From positions 1 through 33,007 of the forward strand of contig SVRU01000024.1 in NCBI GenBank assembly GCA_015064665.1: 33,007 nt of DNA, given 5' to 3'. Positions 15,963 through 22,564 of the stretch are shown piece after piece; position 1 is the stretch's first letter; every line of letters begins with the position of its first letter. The notes beneath the pieces were generated by a model that ran no database searches, had not been told where the DNA came from, and was given only the letters and a program-made list of their open reading frames with translations. Made by a program: the position numbers and the translations under genes. Origin of the DNA: Oscillospiraceae bacterium. GTDB taxonomy: Bacteria; Bacillota_A; Clostridia; Oscillospirales; CAG-272.

Positions 15963-17318
15963 TTAAAAAAGGTCGGGGCGGTCTGCGTCAAGCGGACACA
16001 TTGTGTCAAACGTTCCGCCCATATCAATTTCGTAGTAATAGGAGTTAAGAAAATTGGCAAGATATTGCCAACGGCGGATAACGGTGTAATCGCTCTCGGC
16101 GGCAGCTATACGGCTGATGTCCTTTATTGCCGCGGGAATTTTGTCGGTTTCGCGGTAAAGACCCGAGTATTCGCCCCATTTTTTTGCGTTTGCAAATCCG
16201 CCAAGTCTTGATGCCATAACGTCCTCGGCAAAATTCATAACGGTGTTGTGCGGATTGTCTGCGAAGTATTCGAGAGCAAGGTAGTTAAATTCTGCATTCG
16301 TGTGATAAGGCGAGGTTTCGCCAAACATTGAAACCGCATCAAGTCCCGAATCGTAGGAAAGCTGACACTGACGGCGGATAAGCTCAATGCCCGGAGTGTT
16401 TCTTCCGCCCCACCATTGTGTGCCTGTATGTGAGCGCATAATGTGTCGGAATTTCTGCATGTTTTCTATCATCGGTGCGCCTGCTTCCCAGGTATTAGTT
16501 CTTATTCGCTTATCGCATTTCCACTGCCAATAGGTGTCGGCAGGCATTGAAAGAAGCTTCTGAAGGTCGGGTGAGGGATTCTTTGAGGCAAAAAGCTTAC
16601 AGGCATCGTCAAGGAAGTGATGATAAGTTTCACAGATAACGAGCGCGTCAGGGTTTACTGCTCTTATCGTCTTTGCCGCGTCGGGATAAATCGCCGCCAT
16701 GTCGGCAAGCGATATAGGCTCATCGGGATTAACATTGCCCCGTCTTTTCATGCATTCGGGGCATGAGCATACACCCGTGTCGCTTGATTCCATCTGTATT
16801 CCGCCAAGCTCGGGTATCTCTCGGAATAGCCAATCGACCGACTCAAGCACGTACTCGTGTAAAATTTCATTTGATGCACAGCCCTGATATTGCTTTTTGC
16901 ATCCGCCTCTTCCTAAAAATTCCTTCCTTACGTAGCTTCCGTCCTCGTTTAATGCTATCGTTTCGGGATTCTTTTCAAAGAAGCGGTCAAGCGAATACTT
17001 GTGCTCGCCCTCATAATATATACCGCCGTAGGCAAAAAGTCCTGCGATTATGTAAACTAAAACACCCTTTTCTCTCGCATATGCGCACACGCGCCTTGCA
17101 GCCTCGACTCCGCCGTGACGTTCACGGAGAAGACCGACTATGCCGATAGCCGTCATTTTATGCTCAGCGCACCAGTCGATTGCACGCTTGTAGTCAAGCT
17201 CGAACATTTCGGGGTTTTTCATATATTCGTTTCCCACACCGCAATTTTGCTCACCGGGCGTGTTAACGCACCAGTTTGTGCTATGGTCCCAAGTCCAGAA
17301 AAAACGGTTTTTTATCAT
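15963..17318 (-). CDS. Glycoside-hydrolase-like TIM-barrel protein of unknown substrate
   Basis: This is a 451-aa protein without a signal peptide. Alternating strand/helix segments (MTAIGIVGLLRERHG, GVLVYIIAGLFAYGG, LGGIQMESSD, ALVICETYHH) suggest a (beta/alpha)8 barrel. The motif MESSDTGVCSCPECMKRRG (176-194) has acidic residues at a strand end (Glu177, Asp180) followed by CxCxxC. It resembles the strand-4 region of GH20/DUF4838-like barrels, where a C-x-C-P-x-C loop follows the acidic pair. I do not recognise a characterised homologue. GGGAGGGG precedes the ATG. It is transcribed alone, between the fusion phosphatase and an aminotransferase gene, neither of which hints at a substrate. Confidence 0.65.
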   Translation of the reverse strand: MIKNRFFWTWDHSTNWCVNTPGEQNCGVGNEYMKNPEMFELDYKRAIDWCAEHKMTAIGIVGLLRERHGGVEAARRVCAYAREKGVLVYIIAGLFAYGGIYYEGEHKYSLDRFFEKNPETIALNEDGSYVRKEFLGRGGCKKQYQGCASNEILHEYVLESVDWLFREIPELGGIQMESSDTGVCSCPECMKRRGNVNPDEPISLADMAAIYPDAAKTIRAVNPDALVICETYHHFLDDACKLFASKNPSPDLQKLLSMPADTYWQWKCDKRIRTNTWEAGAPMIENMQKFRHIMRSHTGTQWWGGRNTPGIELIRRQCQLSYDSGLDAVSMFGETSPYHTNAEFNYLALEYFADNPHNTVMNFAEDVMASRLGGFANAKKWGEYSGLYRETDKIPAAIKDISRIAAAESDYTVIRRWQYLANFLNSYYYEIDMGGTFDTMCPLDADRPDLF

Positions 17319-17379
17319 ATAATCCCCTCCCGTGTTAAAAAATAATGCATTGCTTGTTTTATGTTTTTTCGGCTATCCT

Positions 17380-17408
17380 ATTTTAGCATACTTGTTTTTT
17401 ATTTTCAA
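17380..17408 (-). promoter_or_regulatory. Promoter of the glycosidase-like gene
   Basis: On the minus strand TTGAAA (17408-17403), 17 nt, and TAAAAT (17385-17380), with about 60 nt of leader before the ATG. Confidence 0.7.
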
Positions 17409-17445
17409 TACAATTCGGAAAAAGATTTTATGAAAGCCTTTGAAA

Positions 17446-18663
17446 TTATTTTTGTATGTATGTTGAGAGAAATTTTCCTATTTTTGACGTGGCACTTTTT
17501 AAGACATCCGCTTCGGGGAGCATAACTATTCGAAAGTGGTCGGGCGTGTCAAATTCAAAGCCGCTTCCCGGCACTATAAGGATATTCGTGCCGTGAAGAA
17601 GGTCGCGGGCAAATTTTCTGTCGTCGGTTATGTTGAATTTTTTTGCGTCAAGCTTTGCGAAAATGTAAAAAGCGGAGTTATTTTTTACGAAGGATAATCC
17701 GTCTATATCGGAAAGTCCTTTTGCCGTTGCCTCTCTTTGCTCGAAAATTCTTCCGCCCGGTCTTACCATCGAGGCGGGCGTTTCTCCGTCCTCAAGCGCT
17801 GCGGGAATAACGATTTGCGCAAGAGCGTTAGAGCATAGACGAAGCGAGGTAAGCTTTATTATTGCTTGGCGGTAATCCTCCGTCAGATGCCTCGGACCGC
17901 TTATAACCATCCAGCCGACTCTCAATCCGCAAAGCGAGTGGGATTTTGACAGACCGTTCATCGTAACTATCGGCAAATCCGGTGCAAGCGCGGCAATCGA
18001 GGTGTGCTTCAATCCGTCAAGGATGAGCCTGTCGTATATTTCATCCGAGAAGATCATCAGACCTTTTTCTCTTGCTATATTGGCTATTTCCTTTAATACC
18101 TCATCGGAATAGAGCATTCCCGTCGGGTTGTTCGGGTTGATTATAACGATAGCGCGTGTTTTATCGGTTATTTTCTTTCTTATATCGTTGCAGTCGGGAT
18201 TCCAATCCGCCTTTTCGTCGCAAACGTAAAATACGGGTTTTGCCGAGCATAAATGAGTTGAATTGCTCCAAAGCGAATAACAGGGGGAGGGCAGAAGCAC
18301 CTCGTCACCGGGATTTAAAAGCGCGGTAAGCGCAAAGGAAACAACCTCGCTTACGCCGTTGCCGACAAATAAGTCGTCAGCATGTATTCCAATAATCCCT
18401 TTTTTCGTGTGATAATTGCAGATTGCCTCTCTTGCATCCGGCATTCCCATAAAGTCGCAGTATCCGAGTCCGCGCTCCTCATTTCCGCGAAGCGCGGAAA
18501 TAATGCTTTGCGGCATTTTGAAGCCGAATGCCGCGGGATTTCCCGTGTTCAGCTTTAGAATATCCGCTCCTTGCTTTTGCATCTCCATAGCCTCTATAAA
18601 CAGCGGACCTCTTATATCCGAATGTATATTATCCATCAGTTTTGCAGAAAAAATCTCTTTCAT
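17446..18663 (-). CDS. Class I/II aminotransferase, AlaA/AlaT type
   Basis: This 405-aa PLP enzyme is close in pattern to E. coli AlaA (alanine/glutamate transaminase). It has LNTGNPAAFGF near the N terminus, INPNNPTGMLY (175-185) with the PLP-contacting Asn, FSDEIYDRL with Asp207 and Tyr210, NGLSKSHSLCGLRVGWM with Schiff-base Lys240, and TSLRLCSNALAQ. The C-terminal carboxylate-binding Arg lies in DHFRIVMLPE. The likely reaction is pyruvate + glutamate to alanine + 2-oxoglutarate; a related amino acid is possible. The ATG at 18663 has GAGGAG upstream. It is divergent from a LysR regulator, with interleaved promoters. Confidence 0.88.
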   Translation of the reverse strand: MKEIFSAKLMDNIHSDIRGPLFIEAMEMQKQGADILKLNTGNPAAFGFKMPQSIISALRGNEERGLGYCDFMGMPDAREAICNYHTKKGIIGIHADDLFVGNGVSEVVSFALTALLNPGDEVLLPSPCYSLWSNSTHLCSAKPVFYVCDEKADWNPDCNDIRKKITDKTRAIVIINPNNPTGMLYSDEVLKEIANIAREKGLMIFSDEIYDRLILDGLKHTSIAALAPDLPIVTMNGLSKSHSLCGLRVGWMVISGPRHLTEDYRQAIIKLTSLRLCSNALAQIVIPAALEDGETPASMVRPGGRIFEQREATAKGLSDIDGLSFVKNNSAFYIFAKLDAKKFNITDDRKFARDLLHGTNILIVPGSGFEFDTPDHFRIVMLPEADVLKSATSKIGKFLSTYIQK

Positions 18664-18684
18664 ATAAATCTCCTCAAAAAAAGC

Positions 18685-18713
18685 TTGACATTATTATAGA
18701 TGAGGAATATAAT
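18685..18713 (+). promoter_or_regulatory. Promoter of the second LysR gene
   Basis: A perfect TTGACA (18685-18690), 17 nt, and a perfect TATAAT (18708-18713), with a leader of about 57 nt. It occupies nearly the same DNA as the opposing aminotransferase promoter. Confidence 0.8.
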
Positions 18714-18721
18714 ATAGTCAA
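18693..18721 (-). promoter_or_regulatory. Promoter of the aminotransferase gene
   Basis: On the minus strand TTGACT (18721-18716), 17 nt, and TATAAT (18698-18693), with a leader of about 24 nt. It overlaps the LysR promoter by 21 bp, so RNA polymerase cannot occupy both at once. Confidence 0.8.
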
Positions 18722-18776
18722 ATACTTATATTTATATAAATGTTATATCGATTTAACTATAATGTGAGGATACGAG

Positions 18777-19718
18777 ATGTTTCGCTGGAAGGAATACGTT
18801 TATGAAATATATAAGGAGAGAAGCATTTCAAAGGCGGCGCAGAATCTTTATATAAGTCAGCCGTCGCTCAGTGCAAAGCTTAAAAGTGTGGAGAAGCTGA
18901 TAGGAGCTGAGATATTTGACAGAAGCACCTGCCCCTTAAGACTCACCGAGGCGGGTAAAAGCTATATTCAGTCTTCTGAGGAAATATTCAGAATAGAAAA
19001 CCGCTTTCAAAACTACGTAAACGACCTGAAAATGCTTAAGGTCGGACACCTTACTATCGGCGCGAGCAACGTTTTTGCGGCTTTCGCGCTTCCGACTATG
19101 ATTAAGGAGTTTAACAAAAGATACCCTGCGGTAAAAATTGAGCTTATCGAGGGAAATACCGCATCACTTGAGGAGATGCTCGGCAAAAACGCATTGGATA
19201 TGGTTATAGATAACAACAGATACGATAGCGAGCTATACGACCGAGAGCTTTACTCGGAGGAGCACATTTTGCTTGCTTTGCCGAAAAGCTATCCGGAATA
19301 CGAAGCCACGGCTAAATATGAGATAAGCAAGAACGATATGCACAAAAAAAGATATCGCTCGGATTCCTTTAAAACCGTTCCTCTCTCAGAGCTTCGGGAG
19401 GCTCAGTTCGTTATGCTGACACACGGAAACGATACGAGGACCAGAGCAGAGAAGCTTTGCGAGGCGGCAGGCTTCCGTCCTAGGATAGCTCTTGAATTAA
19501 ATCAGCAGGCAACCGCGTATATGGTCGCTTCAACCAAAATGGCGGCAACCTTCGTCAGCGACACGATTATTGAAAAGCTGCCCGCTTTTGATAATCTCGC
19601 GTATTACAAGCTCGGGGGCGATGAGGCAAAGCGAAACGTTTATTTCTATTACAAAAAGCACAAGCTTAAAAGCCGTGCGATGGAGGAATTTATAAAGCTC
19701 ATCAAAGAGTTTCATTAA
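18777..19718 (+). CDS. LysR-family transcriptional regulator
   Basis: The 313-aa product has a DNA-binding domain at 1-60 (KERSISKAAQNLYISQPSLS, then LIGAEIFDRSTCPLRLTEAG). Its effector domain spans about 85-310 (VGHLTIGASNVFAAFALPTM, TFVSDTIIEKL). A charged insertion of about 25 residues (about 180-205; KYEISKNDMHKKRYRSDSF) separates the two effector subdomains, so the protein is slightly longer than the usual 290-300 aa. The ATG follows GTGAGG. It is divergent from the aminotransferase, its probable target. Confidence 0.9.
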   Translation: MFRWKEYVYEIYKERSISKAAQNLYISQPSLSAKLKSVEKLIGAEIFDRSTCPLRLTEAGKSYIQSSEEIFRIENRFQNYVNDLKMLKVGHLTIGASNVFAAFALPTMIKEFNKRYPAVKIELIEGNTASLEEMLGKNALDMVIDNNRYDSELYDRELYSEEHILLALPKSYPEYEATAKYEISKNDMHKKRYRSDSFKTVPLSELREAQFVMLTHGNDTRTRAEKLCEAAGFRPRIALELNQQATAYMVASTKMAATFVSDTIIEKLPAFDNLAYYKLGGDEAKRNVYFYYKKHKLKSRAMEEFIKLIKEFH

Positions 19719-19768
19719 CTCAGCATACGGCTTTCCGAAAGTTTTTTGTAAATTGCATAACGGAAAAA

Positions 19769-19813
19769 GACAATATCCTACCGAAAACGAGGTCGGTTTG
19801 ATATTGCCTTTTT
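19769..19813. terminator. Bidirectional terminator
   Basis: CAATATC/GATATTG with ACCGA/TCGGT inside (19771-19806) forms a long stem. TTTTTAT follows on plus, ending the LysR gene, and GTCTTTTTCC follows on minus, ending the small unit at 19847-20013. Confidence 0.75.
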
Positions 19814-19846
19814 ATCTTCAAAAAGCATTATATTGCTTTTTCTTCC

Positions 19847-20013
19847 TCATTTGCCGCTTATGTATCTGACGGGGCAATGAATGTGCGCCAAAATAACAAA
19901 ATCAAATGCGTCCACCGTTTCAGAGAGTGTGTCAATTTTTTCTTGGCAGCCTCGGTATCGCGGATTGAATTTTTGATGCTTTGATAGGTGTTTCTTTCGT
20001 TATAATAATTCAT
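19847..20013 (-). pseudogene. Small frameshifted gene of unknown function
   Basis: From ATG 20013 the frame reads MNYYNERNTYQSIKN then SIRDTEAAKKK. In that frame it continues for a further 24 residues to a stop at 19858. One extra A in the A6 run at 19941-19936 would instead continue KIDTLSETVDAFDFVIL then AHIHCPVRYISGK, to a TGA at 19847. That gives a smooth product of about 55 aa, and the total length is exactly one base short of a multiple of three. A well-formed promoter lies 9 nt before the ATG and a terminator lies just downstream, so the unit is transcribed, but there is no ribosome binding site. It may be a decayed gene, a sequencing error in the homopolymer, programmed slippage, or a small RNA. 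I recognise no family. It fills most of the 377-nt gap between its neighbours. Confidence 0.45.
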
Positions 20014-20021
20014 AAAAATAT

Positions 20022-20050
20022 ATTGTATATCAGCAGAAATAAATATTCAA
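20022..20050 (-). promoter_or_regulatory. Promoter of the small frameshifted unit
   Basis: On the minus strand TTGAAT (20050-20045), 17 nt, and TACAAT (20027-20022). The ATG lies 8 nt after the -10, so a transcript from it would have almost no leader. Confidence 0.6.
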
Positions 20051-20095
20051 TTGGCATTTTTGCTAAAATTATTTATAATTCTGTTATATAAACTT

Positions 20096-21634
20096 TTATG
20101 GTAAGCCGTAAGGCTTATTAGTTCGATTCTCCTGCCTAAAATCAATAAGGGTTTTATGAATATCCCACTCGTGAGCCTTCAAAAGCGTTTCCGCCGCATA
20201 GGGTTCTATACCGAGTATTTCGCAAACCATTGAAACGGCGCGCTTTTTTAGTTTGCTGTTTGACGGATTCATACGCACCATATAGTTTTGCCAGGTGTAG
20301 CCCAACTTTACGAATACGGCGGTAGAAAACATATTCAAAATCATTTTTTGTGAACTTCCCGCTTTCATACGGGTAGAGCCTTTTATTACTTCTGCGCCTG
20401 TCAAGGCTTCTATTGCAATATCGGCTATCCTTGCCATTTCCGTATCCTTGTTGTTTACGAGCGCTACTAATTTGCAACCAAGCTCCTTTGCTTTTTCCAT
20501 AAATGCAACGACGAATGGCGCTCGTCCTGCGGCAGATATGCCGACAATCAAATCCTTGTCGGTGCAATTCTGTTCCAAAAAGGCTGAAATTCCGTTTTCA
20601 TGGCTATCCTCGCAACCTTCTGACGCGTTTGCGATTGCTTTTGCTCCACCCGCGATAATGGCGGTTACGGATTCCCTTGCTACTCCGTATGTGGGAGGGC
20701 ACTCCGCTGCGTCGGCTACCGCAAGGCGACCGCTTGTTCCTGCTCCGCAGTAAATTATGCGTCCGCCATTTTTTAGAGCCTCAACGCCTGCGTCAACCAT
20801 TTTTGCAATCTTTGGAATACATCTTTTTACTACTGCGGGTACCGATGCGTCCTCTCTTTGAATGATTCGCAGTATGGATTCGGTTGAACCGTCTGCAATT
20901 TTGTCCGTGCGGGGATTTTTTGATTCGGTGGGTACGTAATCCGATTGATTCGGCTTTGGAATGAAGCTGTTGTAGTATCTTGTGATTGCCATAGGGTTGG
21001 TAATTGCTTTTCCGATTACTACGGCATCAGCGCCTATATTAAAGGCTTCCTTTAAATCCTCTCCGCTCCATACTCGTCCTTCCGCAACGACCTTGCAGGG
21101 AAGTTTTGCCGAAACAATCTCGGAAAGAAGAGAAAAATCGGGTACATAGAGCTCGTCGTCGCTATGTAATGCTCCCGGAACATAACCCGCGAGGGTTGTA
21201 GAAACGGCGTCTACACCCATTTCTGCCGCGCAACGTGCCTCTTCAAATGTTGAAATGTCAGCCATAACGGGAATTCCGAGTTCCTCATGAATTCTTTTGA
21301 TAAGTTCTTTTCGGTTCTCAGTAATGTCGCTGGGATAAAAGGTAGCGTCAAGCGCAATAATAGACGCTCCTGCCTCGTAAATTCTCTGTGCACCCTCAAA
21401 ATCGGGGGTTATTATCGTGCGTCCTGACGAGTCCTTGCGCTTGTCTATTCCTATTATCGGTATAGTAACGCGTTTTCTCATTGCCGAAATATCTTCGACA
21501 CCGTTTGCGCGGATAGCTACCGCACCGCCAAGCTCCGCCGCCTCTGCCATAAGGGCGAGAGCCTCGGAATTTCGAAACGGGTTACCATCAAGCGCTTGAG
21601 CCGATACTATCAATCCGGTCGGAAATTTTAACAT
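20096..21634 (-). CDS. NanE-MurQ fusion: ManNAc-6-P epimerase and MurNAc-6-P etherase
   Basis: Residues 1-228 are NanE (ManNAc-6-P to GlcNAc-6-P): IPIIGIDKRK with Lys65, and VVAEGR with Glu185, matching the catalytic Lys66 and Glu180 described for the C. perfringens enzyme. Residues 236-512 are MurQ (MurNAc-6-P to GlcNAc-6-P plus D-lactate): ESKNPRT, YCGAGTSGRLAVADAAECPP with Glu311, and SEGCEDS with Glu342. The 31-residue spacing equals that of E. coli Glu83 and Glu114. Both halves have about full length and a linker of fewer than 10 residues. The ATG at 21634, after AGGAGA, lies 1 nt past the kinase stop codon, so the genes are coupled. Both activities yield GlcNAc-6-P. Confidence 0.92.
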   Translation of the reverse strand: MLKFPTGLIVSAQALDGNPFRNSEALALMAEAAELGGAVAIRANGVEDISAMRKRVTIPIIGIDKRKDSSGRTIITPDFEGAQRIYEAGASIIALDATFYPSDITENRKELIKRIHEELGIPVMADISTFEEARCAAEMGVDAVSTTLAGYVPGALHSDDELYVPDFSLLSEIVSAKLPCKVVAEGRVWSGEDLKEAFNIGADAVVIGKAITNPMAITRYYNSFIPKPNQSDYVPTESKNPRTDKIADGSTESILRIIQREDASVPAVVKRCIPKIAKMVDAGVEALKNGGRIIYCGAGTSGRLAVADAAECPPTYGVARESVTAIIAGGAKAIANASEGCEDSHENGISAFLEQNCTDKDLIVGISAAGRAPFVVAFMEKAKELGCKLVALVNNKDTEMARIADIAIEALTGAEVIKGSTRMKAGSSQKMILNMFSTAVFVKLGYTWQNYMVRMNPSNSKLKKRAVSMVCEILGIEPYAAETLLKAHEWDIHKTLIDFRQENRTNKPYGLP

Positions 21635-21635
21635 A

Positions 21636-22553
21636 TCATATTTCTCCTGTTTCGTATAATTTTTTCGCGATATACGATGTTCCGAGAAGAAGTCCGTCAG
21701 CAACATAGTGTACCGTGTAATTTTTTAAAGCATCTTCAAAGATAGGCGCCCAGAATTTTCTTGAATTGATAAGACCGCCCGTAACTATAATAACAGGGAA
21801 TTCCTCTCCAAGTTTTTCAGCGGTGGCAACGACTAACTCCGCCATCTTGACTCCGACTCTCTTGAAAATTGCAAGTGCGCTTTCGTCCCCCTTTTCAGCA
21901 AAGTCTAAAACGTTTTTTGCTAAAGACGCGATGCGTTGCCTTTCAAGAGGGTATAATTTTTCTATTACTTTATCTCTTTGCTCTCTGTAAGCCGAGGGAT
22001 TGTCGGTTGCCATGAAAGGCGTGTCATAACCCGAGATGAATTTTTCAAGCGGAGAAAGAGGCTCGATTCCGTCTAATTTAGAAAGCGTCGTACGGATAGC
22101 CTGAAGTCCTATATCGTAACCGCTTCCGTCGTCGCCAACGTTCATACCCCAGCCACCTGTCGTAACGAATTTCCCGTTTGATTTTCCAACCGCAATAGCG
22201 CCTGTTCCCGCCATAAGAACAATTTTTGCGCCGTACTCATCGGCTAAAGCGTAAGCCGCCGTTCCTTCGGATTCTCTGAAAATTTTAATCGGTAAATCGG
22301 GGAAAAAGATGCGGAATGTGTTTAAAACCTGCGTAGTGTTCAGTCCGCCGAGATTTATTGCTATCGCACCGACGGTTTCCTTCTCTTGAACGGTGGAGAT
22401 CAGCCTTTCAAGAGGCGGCAGTGTAGAATTTCCATCAATAGCCGAAGACACGCCTATACCGCAATATTCTGATAAAGTGTTCGCGTTGGTATCTAACACG
22501 CGGATTCGCGTTTTACTGCCGCCTATATCGACTGCGAGTAATCTTTTGTTCAT
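21636..22553 (-). CDS. BadF/BadG-type amino-sugar kinase, probably MurNAc/GlcNAc kinase
   Basis: This 305-aa kinase of the ASKHA fold has phosphate-1 AVDIGGSKTRIRVLD (7-21), phosphate-2 MAGTGAIAVG, TGGWGMNVGDDGSGYDIG and an adenosine-loop VTGGLINSR. That pattern belongs to the BadF/BadG/BcrA family of N-acetylglucosamine kinases rather than to ROK kinases with their zinc-binding cysteines. The Clostridium acetobutylicum MurNAc/GlcNAc kinase MurK is in the same family and also lies beside murQ. The immediate coupling to MurQ makes MurNAc the most likely substrate; GlcNAc or ManNAc are possible. The ATG at 22553 has GGAGAAAAGGT upstream. Confidence 0.85.
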   Translation of the reverse strand: MNKRLLAVDIGGSKTRIRVLDTNANTLSEYCGIGVSSAIDGNSTLPPLERLISTVQEKETVGAIAINLGGLNTTQVLNTFRIFFPDLPIKIFRESEGTAAYALADEYGAKIVLMAGTGAIAVGKSNGKFVTTGGWGMNVGDDGSGYDIGLQAIRTTLSKLDGIEPLSPLEKFISGYDTPFMATDNPSAYREQRDKVIEKLYPLERQRIASLAKNVLDFAEKGDESALAIFKRVGVKMAELVVATAEKLGEEFPVIIVTGGLINSRKFWAPIFEDALKNYTVHYVADGLLLGTSYIAKKLYETGEI

Positions 22554-22564
22554 ACCTTTTCTCC

